64,000 nucleotides of DNA from Alicyclobacillus kakegawensis NBRC 103104 (GTDB lineage: Bacteria; Bacillota; Bacilli; Alicyclobacillales; Alicyclobacillaceae): contig NZ_BCRP01000006.1 of NCBI RefSeq assembly GCF_001552655.1, forward strand, positions 1-64,000, read 5' to 3'. This document shows, in pieces, positions 38,077-51,775 of the stretch. Below the pieces are notes generated by a model. That model was not told the DNA's origin. It worked only from the letters and a program-made list of their open reading frames with translations, and did no database searches. Within the stretch, counting starts at the first letter, position 1. Each line of letters opens with the position of its first letter. The translations under genes and the position numbers were made by a program.

Positions 38077-38249
38077 GATCCGATTTTCGAAGTAGAACTT
38101 TATTCTCGCGAAAACAAAGTCAGGTAGAAAACAAAGAGAAAGGGCTTGTGGGACAAGGATTTCCCCTTTTCGCCTCGTCCCGTTTTCCCGCTTGAATCAA
38201 ATCTATATTCTCGCTGGATCAGGTGTTTATTTTGGATTGCAGGAGATTG

Positions 38250-39737
38250 TTATGGGGCTACAAATTCGCATTGCATAACCGCAACGCACTCCACATGCGC
38301 GGTCTGCGGGAACATGTCCACCGGCTGCACCTCTTTCACGGCGAAGCCCAGGTCGCACAGACGCCGCAGATCGCGGGCAAGGGTGATGTGGTTGCAGGAC
38401 ACGTACACCAGCCGCCGGGGCTTTGCAGACGCCACAGCCTCGAGCACGGCCGAATCGCACCCGCGGCGGGGCGGATCGAGAATGATGATGTCGGCGCGGT
38501 GGCCGCTCTCCAGCCAACCGGGCAGCACATCCTCCACCCGCCCGACGGCAAAATCGGCGTTGTGGATGTGGTTGTGCCGCGCGTTGGCCCGGGCATCGGC
38601 GATGGCCTGAGCCGCCGATTCCATCCCGTACACCCGGCGCGCCCGGCCGGCCAAGAGCAAGGCCATCGTACCCGTTCCGCAGTAAGCGTCGAGCACAACC
38701 TCCCCTGGGCGCACATCGGCTACCCGCTGGACGGTGTCGTACAACCGCCGCGCCTGCCGCGTGTTCACTTGAAAGAACGATTGGGGAGAGATCAGGAATT
38801 CCAGCGCCCCGATGCGCTCGGTGAGATGCGTCTTCCCCGCCAGCACTTCCGTGCTCCGGCCGAATACGCGGCCGCGGCGGCTGTCGGTGCGAGTCACCGC
38901 GACACTCACGACGCCGGGCAGGCCACAGAGGTTTTGTGCCAGATTCGCCAGTGCCCGCGCCGTCTCCAGCGTCTCGCCCGCAACCGGCCTGCGACTGTCC
39001 TCCGGATGGGAGGCAAGCGAAAAAATCAGCATCATTTCGCCAGTGGTGAAGGAATAACGGCCAATGATATGGTGGATACAAATGGCCCGCGGTCCGAGCA
39101 GCTCTGCGGCCGCATGGGCGGCCTGCACAATCGCCCGTTCGAGCGGATCGGGCTCGAGATGGCAAACCGCGGTCTCAACCAGGCCGTGGCTTTTCGGGGC
39201 GAAAAAGCCGAGCCGCGCCCCGCCGCGCCCGTCGAACTCCACCGGCACCTGCACCTGGTTTCGGTAGCGCCAGGGGGTATCCATCCCGAGCGTTGGGTGC
39301 ACCGTGACCTTCTCCAGCTTGGCAAAGCGCGACAAGGCCTCGACGACCATAAGGCGCTTGTGCTCCAGTTGCCACTGGTAATCCAGGTGCTGCAACTGAC
39401 ACCCGCCGCAATCGCCAAACACCGCGCAACGCGGCTCCACCCGACCACTCGGGGGTCCGCCCGCCGCTCCCCCGGACACAGGCGCCGTAAAGGGCGCCCC
39501 GGCAACCGGCGGCGACGGCTCCCCCACCAGGATGGCACGGGCAAACCGCCGCGCGCGCTCGACAATCCGAACACGCGCCCGTTCTCCAGGAAGCAGGCCG
39601 GGGATGAACACCGCCACCCCGTGGACGTAGGCCACCGCCGCCCCATCGTCGTTCAGGCGCAGCGCCTCGACCTCGTGCACCTGGCCAGGGAACGGCTCGG
39701 TCGGGTCACCGGCCTCGTTTCGCGCCGTCCCGCTCAC
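38250..39737 (-). CDS. rlmCD: 23S rRNA (uracil-C5)-methyltransferase, RlmCD/RumA type
   Basis: A 495-residue SAM-dependent methyltransferase with an N-terminal TRAM domain (about residues 18-75), an iron-sulfur cluster motif CAVFGDCGGC (C104, C110, C113) with the fourth Cys in CHLEP, the SAM-binding VLDAYCGTGTMALLLA, and the catalytic Cys in YVSCNHITLARDL. In bacilli one such enzyme makes m5U at two sites of 23S rRNA. The GTG at 39737 has GGGGGTGA close upstream and leads into VSGTARNEAGD; the frame itself is open into gatB. The exact start is not certain. Confidence 0.85.
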   Translation of the reverse strand: MSGTARNEAGDPTEPFPGQVHEVEALRLNDDGAAVAYVHGVAVFIPGLLPGERARVRIVERARRFARAILVGEPSPPVAGAPFTAPVSGGAAGGPPSGRVEPRCAVFGDCGGCQLQHLDYQWQLEHKRLMVVEALSRFAKLEKVTVHPTLGMDTPWRYRNQVQVPVEFDGRGGARLGFFAPKSHGLVETAVCHLEPDPLERAIVQAAHAAAELLGPRAICIHHIIGRYSFTTGEMMLIFSLASHPEDSRRPVAGETLETARALANLAQNLCGLPGVVSVAVTRTDSRRGRVFGRSTEVLAGKTHLTERIGALEFLISPQSFFQVNTRQARRLYDTVQRVADVRPGEVVLDAYCGTGTMALLLAGRARRVYGMESAAQAIADARANARHNHIHNADFAVGRVEDVLPGWLESGHRADIIILDPPRRGCDSAVLEAVASAKPRRLVYVSCNHITLARDLRRLCDLGFAVKEVQPVDMFPQTAHVECVAVMQCEFVAP

Positions 39738-39808
39738 CGATGTCACCCCCCTGCTCTGATGCACTGGTCCGCCCGTGCATTGGACGACCTCGCCTTCCCC
39801 GTCGCGCA

Positions 39809-41245
39809 TCACCCGCCAATGCGCTCAAGAATCAGCTTGTTGACCACCGCCGGATTGGCCTTGCCCTTGGTCGCCTTCATCGTCTGCCCGACCAGGGCGC
39901 CAAGCGCCTTTTGCTTGCCGGCGCGGTAATCCTCAACCGATTTCGGGTTGTTGGCGATGACTTCTTCAACAATCGGCACGAGCACCGCCTCGTCGCTGAT
40001 TTGCTCCATTCCCTGTTCCTTGATGATAACCTCGGCGTCCTTGCCGCTCTCGCACATCAGCTTGAACACGTCGCGCGCCTGCTTGATGGAGATGGTCCCC
40101 TTGTCCACCTGCGCGATGAGCCCCGCCAACTGCTCCGGTCGCACCGGCGACGCCTCCACTGTCAATCCCTGGGCGTTCAGGTAGCCAAGCAGGTCGCCCA
40201 TCACCCAGTTGCTCGCTGTCTTCGCGTCCGATCCGGCCGCGACCACGGATTCATAGTAATCAGCGACGGCCCGTTCGGCTGTCAGGACACCCGCATCGTA
40301 GGCGGGCAGGCCCAGTTCTTGTTCAAAACGGGCGCGCCGCTGGGCGGGCAGTTCCGGCAGCTCGGCCCGCACTCGGTCCAGCCAGGCGTCGTCGATATGC
40401 ACGAACAGCAGGTCTGGCTCCGGAAAGTAGCGATAATCGTGCGCCTCTTCCTTGGAACGCATGCTGACGGTCGTCTGAGTGGCCTCGTCAAACCGTCGCG
40501 TCTCCTGTGTGACGGGCTGGCCCTGCTCCAGCAGCTGCGTCTGCCGCTGCACCTCGAACTCAAGTCCCCGCTGCACGTTGCGGAACGAGTTCATGTTTTT
40601 CAGTTCCGTCTTCTCTCCGAATTCTGTGGACCCTTCCGGACGCAGGGAGATGTTGGCGTCGCACCGCAGCGACCCCTCTTCCATGCGACAATCCGAGATG
40701 TCACAGTACTGCATGATGCTTTTGATGGCTTCCAGGTACAAGCGAGCCTCTTCCGGAGAGCGGATGTCCGGCTCCGAGACAATCTCAATCAGCGGCACGC
40801 CGGTCCGGTTGTAATCGATGAGACTGTGGCGCCCATCTTCCCCGTGCATCGACTTGCCCGCGTCCTCTTCCAAGTGCACACGCGTGATGCCAATGCGCTT
40901 GCGCCGCCCGTCGACCTCGATTTCCACGTACCCGTGCTCACCAATCGGCTGGTCGTACTGGGAAATCTGATAACCCTTCGGAAGGTCCGGATAAAAATAA
41001 TTCTTTCGGTCAAACTTGCAGTCTTGGTTGATCTGGCAATTCAACGCTGTGGCCGCCTTGAGTGCCAGTTCCACCGCTTGCCGGTTGAGCACCGGCAGGG
41101 TGCCCGGGTGGCCCAGGCAAACCGGGCAGACATTGGTGTTGGGCGGATCGCCAAAATTGGTGCTGCACCCGCAGAAAATCTTTGTTTTCGTCTTGAGTTC
41201 GACATGCACCTCTAAGCCGATGACTGTTTCGTAGCCCATGTTCAC
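39809..41245 (-). CDS. gatB: Asp/Glu-tRNA amidotransferase subunit B
   Basis: A 478-residue tRNA-binding subunit of GatCAB, which converts Glu-tRNA(Gln) and Asp-tRNA(Asn) to the amide forms. The N-terminal [20 protein letters not shown], the four-Cys zinc loop FCGCSTNFG to [21 protein letters not shown] and the C-terminal YqeY-like domain are present. It overlaps gatA by 4 bases, so translation is coupled. Confidence 0.97.
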   Translation of the reverse strand: MNMGYETVIGLEVHVELKTKTKIFCGCSTNFGDPPNTNVCPVCLGHPGTLPVLNRQAVELALKAATALNCQINQDCKFDRKNYFYPDLPKGYQISQYDQPIGEHGYVEIEVDGRRKRIGITRVHLEEDAGKSMHGEDGRHSLIDYNRTGVPLIEIVSEPDIRSPEEARLYLEAIKSIMQYCDISDCRMEEGSLRCDANISLRPEGSTEFGEKTELKNMNSFRNVQRGLEFEVQRQTQLLEQGQPVTQETRRFDEATQTTVSMRSKEEAHDYRYFPEPDLLFVHIDDAWLDRVRAELPELPAQRRARFEQELGLPAYDAGVLTAERAVADYYESVVAAGSDAKTASNWVMGDLLGYLNAQGLTVEASPVRPEQLAGLIAQVDKGTISIKQARDVFKLMCESGKDAEVIIKEQGMEQISDEAVLVPIVEEVIANNPKSVEDYRAGKQKALGALVGQTMKATKGKANPAVVNKLILERIGG

Positions 41246-42687
41246 GCCCCCATCCTCGGCAGCGGCATCGCAAACCCGCGCGCCTGTTCGTAGGTATGAC
41301 CGACCCGAAGCAGCGTCGCCTCATCCCACCAGTGGGCCAACAGCTGCAAGCCTATCGGCAGACCTTCCGACGACACCCCACAGGGAACGCTGAGCGCCGG
41401 CAGACCGGCCAGGTTGGCCGGGATGGTGAAGATGTCATTCAGGTACATCTGCAGCGGGTTGTCCACCTTTTCACCGAGCGGGAAGGCGGTTGTCGGCGTG
41501 GTCGGCATCACGATGACGTCACAACGCTTGAACGCCTGCTCAAAATCCTCGCGGATGCGGGTGCGGACCTGCTGCGCGCGCCGGTAATAGGCATCGTAGT
41601 AGCCGGAGGACAAGGCGTAGGTACCAATCATGATGCGGCGTTTGACCTCCATGCCGAACCCTTCGCTGCGCGTGTTCTCGTACATTTCGGCGAGGCTCTG
41701 GCCGGCCGCGCGACGACCGTAGCGGACGCCGTCGTAGCGGGCCAGGTTGGACGAGGCTTCGGCCGGCGCAATCAGGTAATAGGTTGCCACCGCGTACCGC
41801 AGGTGGGGCAGATGGACTTCGACCACCTCCGCCCCAGCGTCCTGCAAAGTCTGGACGGCCTTGCCGACGGCCGCCTGGACCTCGGCGTCCACCCCATGCT
41901 CGTCCAATCCGGTGACCAGGCCGATGCGCAGCCCCTTGACGCCCCCCTCCAGGCCACGGACAAAATCGGGCACATCCCGCGGCGCCGACGTCGAATCCCG
42001 CTCGTCATGGCCGCTGATGGCCTGCAACACAAACGCGGCGTCCTCCACGGACCGCGTGAATGGGCCGATTTGGTCGAGGGACGAGGCAAACGCAATCAAT
42101 CCGTAGCGCGACACCCGGCCATACGTCGGCTTCAGCCCGACGACGCCGCAGAAAGACGCCGGCTGGCGAATCGAGCCCCCCGTGTCCGATCCGAGCGCAA
42201 ACGGCACCATTCCGGCGGCAACGGCTGCGGCAGAACCGCCGCTCGATCCGCCCGGAACCCGCTTTACATCGTACGGGTTGCGCGTCAATTGGAAGGCCGA
42301 GTTCTCGGTTGACGAGCCCATGGCGAACTCGTCCAGGTTGGTCTTGCCGAGCAGCACCCCCTGCGTCGCCGCCAAGCGCTGCGCCACCGTCGCGTCGTAG
42401 GGCGGGATGTAGCTTTCCAGAATCCGGCTGGCTGCCGTCGTCTTCAGGTTGCGCGTGCAGATGTTGTCCTTAAGCGCATAGGGCACACCGAACAGCGCGC
42501 CGTCAAACGCCTCTCCGTCCAGCCGGCGCGCCCGTTCCAGTGCCCGCTCCCCGTCCACCGTGAGAAAGGCCCCGATGGTCGGGTCGTGCTGTTCAATCAT
42601 GCGCAGCGCCGATTCCGTCCACTCCGAAGGCTTCGACTCCTTCCGGCGCAGCGATGCGAGGATTTCCTTCACCGTATGTACACTCAT
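41242..42687 (-). CDS. gatA: Asp/Glu-tRNA amidotransferase subunit A
   Basis: A 481-residue amidase-signature subunit that releases ammonia from glutamine. The Ser-cisSer-Lys triad is visible as Lys in YALKDNI, Ser in [15 protein letters not shown] and Ser in [15 protein letters not shown]. Length is normal. Starts 2 bases after the end of gatC and overlaps gatB. Confidence 0.97.
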   Translation of the reverse strand: MSVHTVKEILASLRRKESKPSEWTESALRMIEQHDPTIGAFLTVDGERALERARRLDGEAFDGALFGVPYALKDNICTRNLKTTAASRILESYIPPYDATVAQRLAATQGVLLGKTNLDEFAMGSSTENSAFQLTRNPYDVKRVPGGSSGGSAAAVAAGMVPFALGSDTGGSIRQPASFCGVVGLKPTYGRVSRYGLIAFASSLDQIGPFTRSVEDAAFVLQAISGHDERDSTSAPRDVPDFVRGLEGGVKGLRIGLVTGLDEHGVDAEVQAAVGKAVQTLQDAGAEVVEVHLPHLRYAVATYYLIAPAEASSNLARYDGVRYGRRAAGQSLAEMYENTRSEGFGMEVKRRIMIGTYALSSGYYDAYYRRAQQVRTRIREDFEQAFKRCDVIVMPTTPTTAFPLGEKVDNPLQMYLNDIFTIPANLAGLPALSVPCGVSSEGLPIGLQLLAHWWDEATLLRVGHTYEQARGFAMPLPRMGA

Positions 42688-42689
42688 GC

Positions 42690-42980
42690 TTATCCCTCCA
42701 GGACCGCCGGCACCCGGACATACTCATCCGTGCTGTCCGGTGCGCAGGCCAAGGCCACGTCGCGCGCCAAGCCAGGCCGCGGTTCATCCTCGCGAAACAC
42801 GTTGGTACGAGCCAACGAGTGGCTCGTCGGCGCCACATCATCCAGATTCAGCTGCTGCAGCTGCTCCGCATAACCAATGATCTCGCTCAATTGCGGCGCC
42901 AGGTGCGCCACTTCCTCGTCGGACAGCGACAGACGCGCCAAGGCGGCCACGTGCCGAACCGTCTCTTCGCTGATCTTCAC
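42690..42980 (-). CDS. gatC: Asp/Glu-tRNA amidotransferase subunit C
   Basis: A 96-residue belt subunit that holds GatA and GatB together. The start [20 protein letters not shown] and the conserved [19 protein letters not shown] match the family. GTG at 42980 with GGAGGG 6 bases upstream is preferred over the ATG at 43013. First gene of the gatCAB operon; rlmCD follows the operon. Confidence 0.95.
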   Translation of the reverse strand: MKISEETVRHVAALARLSLSDEEVAHLAPQLSEIIGYAEQLQQLNLDDVAPTSHSLARTNVFREDEPRPGLARDVALACAPDSTDEYVRVPAVLEG

Positions 42981-43057
42981 GGCTATCCCTCCAGCATCGA
43001 TCCATGACGACAAAGCCCCTGCTTTGCGGGGACCTTCATCGCATGCAGTCTTTCCGG

Positions 43058-43066
43058 ATTATAGCA
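43058..43066 (-). promoter_or_regulatory. Extended -10 promoter element for gatCAB
   Basis: The minus strand has TGCTATAAT, a perfect extended -10, 78 bases before the gatC start. No clear -35 is at the right distance, which extended -10 promoters can do without. Confidence 0.5.
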
Positions 43067-43090
43067 CACTGTTCAACATATCCGCAGGGG

Positions 43091-44047
43091 TCAGTGGGCG
43101 ACGAGGAGGACCACAATGGAAGCCAAGGAGAAGCAGATGCCGACAAGATAGAGGAAGGCCACGGTCTGGATTTGCGAGAGCCCGGACTTCATCAACATAT
43201 GGAAGGTATGACCTTTGTCGGCGACGTAAATCGGCCGGTTGTGCCGAAAGCGACGGATGATCACCCACAGCGCATCGATAATCGGTACGCCCAAGGCCAG
43301 CACCGGCACAACCAACGACACCAAAGTGGCGCTCTTGAACGCGCCTTCGACCGCAATCGCCGCCAACACAAAGCCGAGAAAAGTGGCGCCCGCGTCCCCC
43401 ATGAAGATGCGGGCCGGATGGAAGTTGTGCCGCAGAAAACCAAGCGCGGTCCCCATCAGGATGACCGCGAAGATGGCCATGGAGTACTGCGCCTTCAACA
43501 CCGCGATGAAGAACAGGGTCATGGCGGATATCGCCGCGATACCCGCCGCCAACCCGTCGACCCCGTCCAGGAAGTTCATCATATTGGTGATGGCCACCAC
43601 CCACAGCACCGTCGTGACGATGGACAGCCACAGCGGGAAGTGATAAAAATGCGGATGAAACGGCATGTTCACGCCGTTGATGCTGACTCCGAAGACGACG
43701 AGGATTAAAGCGGCCAATACCTGTGTGCAAAATTTCGGCCACGCTTTCAAGTCCCGGTTCCTCGTCTTGTAGAAATCGTCGAGGATGCCAATGGCGAAGA
43801 TAAGCAGGCCACCCAGCGCGATCCCCCAGAAGGTGTGATCCACCCGGCCAAAGACGGCAGCCGTCGCGATGCAGCCAAAGTAGATCGACAACCCGCCAAG
43901 CAGTGGAACCGGCTCGGTGTGAATCTTACGGTGATTGGGTTGATCAACGAACCCGATGCGCAGTGCAAACCTGCGGATGTACGGAACCGTCGTGTATACA
44001 AGCAGAAATGACAGCAGAAAGCCGACCAGATAGTACCACACAGGCAT
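43091..44047 (-). CDS. tagO: Undecaprenyl-phosphate GlcNAc-1-phosphate transferase (TagO/WecA type)
   Basis: A 318-residue integral membrane enzyme with about 10-11 helices that puts GlcNAc-1-phosphate on undecaprenyl phosphate, the first step of teichoic acid or other wall glycan synthesis. Motifs: DQPNHRKIHTEPVPLLGG, the catalytic Asp pair in IGILDDF, NMMNFLDGVDGLAAG, RIFMGDAGATFLG and a C-terminal HTFHML. The ATG at 44047 follows GGACGGAGGG. Confidence 0.92.
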   Translation of the reverse strand: MPVWYYLVGFLLSFLLVYTTVPYIRRFALRIGFVDQPNHRKIHTEPVPLLGGLSIYFGCIATAAVFGRVDHTFWGIALGGLLIFAIGILDDFYKTRNRDLKAWPKFCTQVLAALILVVFGVSINGVNMPFHPHFYHFPLWLSIVTTVLWVVAITNMMNFLDGVDGLAAGIAAISAMTLFFIAVLKAQYSMAIFAVILMGTALGFLRHNFHPARIFMGDAGATFLGFVLAAIAVEGAFKSATLVSLVVPVLALGVPIIDALWVIIRRFRHNRPIYVADKGHTFHMLMKSGLSQIQTVAFLYLVGICFSLASIVVLLVAH

Positions 44048-44341
44048 CGAAAACCCTCCGTCCTCATCCAATCCGACGACCCAACGAGAGTCTGCGTTTC
44101 AGATGCCGCCCGAGTCTGACAATGGTTGTGCACTTGCCGTTAGCGTTTCCTGGCCTACCTTGCGCTTATACCCACAGGGCAAGCGCGTCCGTCATAATTC
44201 CCCACTATCATAGCCGAGGCCTGCCAGCAACGCAATCGCTTGACGGCCAGACCGACATGATTGCCCGGCCGTTCTCATACACATGTACCGGACAGTCGCA
44301 TCCAGCGTCTCGCCACACGGTCTGAGAACGGAGGGAATGGT

Positions 44342-44494
44342 ATGCTCACCACCGGTCAGGAAATCCTCGTCGCGTGCATCGTCGGCATTCCCGTTGTGTT
44401 TGCGCTCGGCCGCTATTCCACCCGCGTGACATGGTTTCACGCCCGCACAGAAGAAAAGTACAGTGTGACCGAATTCGTGCGCGGCCGCGAGTGA
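44342..44494 (+). CDS. Small membrane protein of unknown function
   Basis: A 50-residue protein, MLTTGQEILVACIVGIPVV at the start, with one membrane helix (about residues 8-25), then a basic, polar tail ending TEFVRGRE. CGGAGGG lies 6 bases before the ATG, a strong translation signal. It is convergent with ligA, 12 bases apart. I do not recognise a family; it may be a single-pass regulator or spore-membrane peptide. The rest of 44048-44341 shows no gene. Confidence 0.6.
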   Translation: MLTTGQEILVACIVGIPVVFALGRYSTRVTWFHARTEEKYSVTEFVRGRE

Positions 44495-44506
44495 CCGCCC
44501 TGATGC

Positions 44507-48813
<4,307 letters not shown>

Positions 48814-48927
48814 CCGAATCTCTCCTCGCGGCTGCGTCAGAGCAGCCCGTCTCTGTTCCTCCATTATACCTAAAGCGCGGCGCCAGGTGGCAAACGTTTG
48901 TTCGCCCCCGGGTTTCCCGCCCACCAG

Positions 48928-48956
48928 TTGACGGAGCAGCCGCAGCGTGCTATATT
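48928..48956 (+). promoter_or_regulatory. Promoter of tRNA-Pro
   Basis: TTGACG and TATATT are separated by exactly 17 bases, and the -10 ends 27 bases before the mature tRNA 5' end. Confidence 0.7.
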
Positions 48957-48983
48957 ATCCTCTGTCCGACGGCACAAGCGCGG

Positions 48984-49059
48984 CGGAATGTAGCTCAGGT
49001 GGTAGAGCGCACGGTTCGGGACCGTGAGGTCGCAGGTTCAAGTCCTGTCATTCCGACCA
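48984..49059 (+). tRNA. tRNA-Pro, anticodon CGG
   Basis: A complete 76-base cloverleaf including encoded CCA. The acceptor CGGAATG pairs with CATTCCG. The D arm holds AGCTCAGGTGGTAGAGC. The anticodon stem CACGG/CCGTG encloses loop TTCGGGA, so the anticodon is CGG (codon CCG). The T arm CAGGTTCAAGTCCTG is normal. A single-gene transcript is implied by its own promoter and terminator. Confidence 0.95.
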
Positions 49060-49120
49060 AGTGAAGTTCAGTGCATGAGGAATAGTGGGATTAGCGAAAG
49101 CCCACTTTTCGGAGTCGCGG

Positions 49121-49153
49121 CCGCCTTCCAGTCCAAACTGGAAGGCGGTTTTT
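49121..49153 (+). terminator. Strong terminator after tRNA-Pro
   Basis: A perfect 12-base-pair stem (arms at 49121-49132 and 49137-49148, loop CCAA) is followed by TTTTT. A weaker hairpin, AGTGGG/CCCACT followed by TTTT (49084-49109), lies just before it, giving a tandem pair. Confidence 0.9.
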
Positions 49154-49185
49154 ACATGCCCATGATATCCGAAAAGAACGTGATG

Positions 49186-49623
49186 CTATGGGGATTCACC
49201 TTTAAGCGAAACCTGGGTGGCTGGCGCATCAGCAGGCCGACAGACGCCGGCTTCACAATGCCCAACCGGTGTAATGCGGCGGCTTCGCGCCACCCAATCA
49301 TACAATGGAGCCGCGACGCCCAAGCGGATGCCGATGGCCAAGACCAAGGCGAAAGGCCAATACACGGGCACTCGCTTGGCCAATTCGAGCATCGCCTGGG
49401 CGCCGGCATACCATTGGTGACGATCCGGCTGATACGCGTGCACCGCTGCCGCGGCGCGACTTGCGTCCAGCCCGTAGGCTGCGACAACCGCACCGTCGCG
49501 CAAATTGGCAAAAGTGATGCGGCCAAGCCAGTCCCACCGCCTGGTCCAACGTACAGTACGGCGGCAGAGCTCGCACCACCCGTCATAGAACACAATCAGC
49601 GTGGGTTCACGGTGTTTTTCCAT
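49186..49623 (-). CDS. DCC-family (DUF393) thiol-disulfide-like protein
   Basis: A 145-residue protein beginning LIVFYDGWCELCRRTVRW. The DGxCxxC motif near residues 14-20 and the following thioredoxin-like pattern place it in the DCC/DUF393 family of putative thiol-disulfide oxidoreductases. A hydrophobic stretch around residues 88-103 is usual in this family. Exact role unknown. It ends 33 bases beyond the tRNA terminator and diverges from pspA. Confidence 0.85.
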   Translation of the reverse strand: MEKHREPTLIVFYDGWCELCRRTVRWTRRWDWLGRITFANLRDGAVVAAYGLDASRAAAAVHAYQPDRHQWYAGAQAMLELAKRVPVYWPFALVLAIGIRLGVAAPLYDWVARSRRITPVGHCEAGVCRPADAPATQVSLKGESP

Positions 49624-49771
49624 GACTTTATTGTAGCGCCCGCAGTGAAAATGGCCACTGGGACAAGCGGGCCATGTTCACAGACAGTTCCACACCCCCG
49701 ACGGGGCTGTCATGTATAATATAAACTGCAAACGGATTTGGCTTTGCCCAAACGAACGAGGAGGCTCGAGA

Positions 49772-50446
49772 ATGGCTGGTATTTTCCAAAGGATTCGGGA
49801 AATCGGTCTGGCCAACATTCATGCCGCACTGGATCGGGCGGAAGACCCGGTCAAAATGTGCGACCAATACCTGCGCGACATGGAGGACGAGATTGAAGAC
49901 GCGGTGCGGGCGGTGTCCCTGCAAACAGCCACCAAGATCTCGTTGGAAAAGAAGCACCAAGGTTTGTTGGATGAGGTGAGTAAATACCAGACATACGCCG
50001 AACGAGCCGTGGAGCAAGGCAACGACGAACTGGCGCGCAAAGCGCTGGTCAACAAGAATAAATACCAGCAGCAGGCGGATGAGTTAAAACCGCAACTGGA
50101 CGCCGCGCGCGCGACGACAGAGGAATTGAACGAGCGGTTACGCGACATGCGGGAAAAGTTCGACGAGATGAAAGCCAAGCGAGACGTGCTTGTGGCGCGG
50201 GCGGAGGCGGCCAAGGCGCAGAAGAAAATCAACCAGACCGTGGGCGGTATCGGAGACGGCCGGGCGCTCCGCGGACTGGAGCGCATGGAGGCGGCTGTCA
50301 ACCGCATGGAAGCGGAAGCGCAAGCCACACGTTCCCTGTCCGAACAGGAAGAAGACCCGTTCCGCGAGTTGATGGAAAATGAGCGCTCGCAAGCCGTCGA
50401 AGACGAGCTGGCGGCGCTCAAGCAAAAGCTGGGGAAGGCACAATGA
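49772..50446 (+). CDS. pspA: PspA/IM30 (LiaH-like) membrane-stress protein
   Basis: A 224-residue, almost wholly coiled-coil protein of the ESCRT-III-like PspA family, which coats and stabilises a stressed membrane. MAGIFQRIREIGLANIHAAL is the membrane-binding N-terminal helix, and EDPVKMCDQYLRDMEDEI is the conserved following hairpin. GGAGG stands 7 bases before the ATG at 49772. TATAAT at 49715-49720 may be its -10. It overlaps the next gene by 4 bases. Confidence 0.92.
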   Translation: MAGIFQRIREIGLANIHAALDRAEDPVKMCDQYLRDMEDEIEDAVRAVSLQTATKISLEKKHQGLLDEVSKYQTYAERAVEQGNDELARKALVNKNKYQQQADELKPQLDAARATTEELNERLRDMREKFDEMKAKRDVLVARAEAAKAQKKINQTVGGIGDGRALRGLERMEAAVNRMEAEAQATRSLSEQEEDPFRELMENERSQAVEDELAALKQKLGKAQ

Positions 50447-51690
50447 AAGCCCGCTTGGCCGGTGGCGTCCTGGCCGCTTTGACAGCGCTTCTGTGCTGGG
50501 TTCAGACAGCCTGGGCGGCGCCTCAACTGCCGGCCAAGGAAGGCATCGTCACCGACGACGCCCACCTGTTCACCAGCGCCCAGGTCTCGCAGTTGGAACA
50601 ACGGTTGGCGGCCAACACCCGTTACCACTTCTACGTGCTGACGGTCCCGCACAACGAAAGCTTTGCGTCCCTGGCTGAGCAGGTGTTCAGCGCATGGGGC
50701 ATGGGCGGCAATGATGTCCTGATTGCCATTGATGCGGCCGATAGACGGGTGGAGGTCGTCACCGAACGCGGTTCACCGTTGGACAACATCATTCGCGGCC
50801 GCGAGCCCGGGGCCACCGTGGCCGACAAGTACCGCGCCCTGACCGACCAATACTTCGTACCCGACGCCCGTTCCGGGAACTACGTAGCGGCAGTGGAAAA
50901 AACGGCGGCTGCACTGAGCGGTCTCAAGCCCCGTTCGCAGGTCATCCTGCCGTACCTCATAGCGGCAGCCGCAGTGGTCATGGGCATCCTTGGCGCGCTC
51001 GTAACCCTCTCCCGCCGTCGCCGGCGGTTGCAGTTGTGCAAGCGCGTGGATGCGGCGGAGAGGGAGTTGACGGACGTTCTCAGCCTGTGCATCGAGCGGG
51101 AACGACGGTTGCAGGATGAGCTCCCGTTTGCAGACGGCGAAAGGCGTGAGCAGCTTGTGGCCGAACGGGGGCGGATTGCCCAAGCCCTGCCGCGGCTCAA
51201 TGAGTTGCGCCGGCAACTGACGCGTCCGGGACTGGGCGTCCTGCAGGTAGACCAGATTGAAGCCGAAGCGCGCCGTCTCCGCCGGTACGTACTGGGTGAA
51301 ACCGCAGCTGCGGACGCGACAGCCGACCGCGAGGCCGCCATTGACCCGGATAAGCCACTGCCCCCACCCCGCTTTGCACGCGACGGTTGGGGGAACGATG
51401 AGTTCGACGAGCGTCCGGAGAGGGACAGGGACATCCACCGGACAATCCGTTCGACAGAGCCGACCACCGTCATCGTGGAGAGATCCGGTCCTTCGTTCCT
51501 GGAGACCATGATTGGACTGGAGATGGCAGAGGCCATCTTCGACGACGACCGCCGGCAAAACGGGTTTGCCGGAGGCGACAGCGACAGTTGGAACGGTGGC
51601 GTGGACGCGGGCGGATCGGATTGGGGCGGTGGACCCGATTGGGGTGGCGGAGGCGGCGGCGATACCAGCGGCGGTGGATCCGACTGGTAG
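50443..51690 (+). CDS. TPM-domain membrane protein with Gly-rich tail, partner of PspA
   Basis: A 415-residue protein: signal peptide (about 1-26), an extracytoplasmic TPM/YgcG domain (about 30-160; IVTDDAHLFTSAQVSQLE, GNDVLIAIDAADRRVEV), one membrane helix (about 167-190, PYLIAAAAVVMGILGAL), a charged coiled-coil region, and a Gly/Asp/Trp-rich tail ending DTSGGGSDW. TPM proteins are linked to membrane protein or photosystem repair; some have phosphatase activity. The ATGA overlap with pspA argues for joint work at the stressed membrane. Confidence 0.85.
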   Translation: MKARLAGGVLAALTALLCWVQTAWAAPQLPAKEGIVTDDAHLFTSAQVSQLEQRLAANTRYHFYVLTVPHNESFASLAEQVFSAWGMGGNDVLIAIDAADRRVEVVTERGSPLDNIIRGREPGATVADKYRALTDQYFVPDARSGNYVAAVEKTAAALSGLKPRSQVILPYLIAAAAVVMGILGALVTLSRRRRRLQLCKRVDAAERELTDVLSLCIERERRLQDELPFADGERREQLVAERGRIAQALPRLNELRRQLTRPGLGVLQVDQIEAEARRLRRYVLGETAAADATADREAAIDPDKPLPPPRFARDGWGNDEFDERPERDRDIHRTIRSTEPTTVIVERSGPSFLETMIGLEMAEAIFDDDRRQNGFAGGDSDSWNGGVDAGGSDWGGGPDWGGGGGGDTSGGGSDW

Positions 51691-51726
51691 CTGAATCCTA
51701 TCCATGCGTCTGCGTGAGAAATCGGC

Positions 51727-51760
51727 AACCCCCCTCCGCCTGCTCGGCGGACGGGGGGTT
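51727..51760 (+). terminator. Terminator after the pspA operon
   Basis: AACCCCCC and GGGGGGTT, with an inner CCGCC/GGCGG stem, form a long GC-rich hairpin 37 bases after the stop; the T-run is short (TTTGT). It lies between convergent genes and may act in both directions. Confidence 0.6.
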
Positions 51761-51775
51761 TGTCCATGGACTGGC

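Larger units (their letters stand above)
37692..38249. other. AT-rich intergenic stretch with mobile-element debris
   Basis: This 558-base stretch has no intact gene. It holds a 30-codon transposase fossil (37791-37880, minus) and a terminator (38054-38076). The rest is low-complexity, rich in TTTTC/CCCC runs. A 109-codon plus-strand frame at 37749-38078 lies opposite the fossil and looks like a shadow. Confidence 0.6.

Noticed and set aside
37749-38078. Plus-strand 109-codon frame after the LysR gene
   Set aside because: It lies opposite the IS3 fossil and runs through a terminator; its C-terminus is low-complexity.
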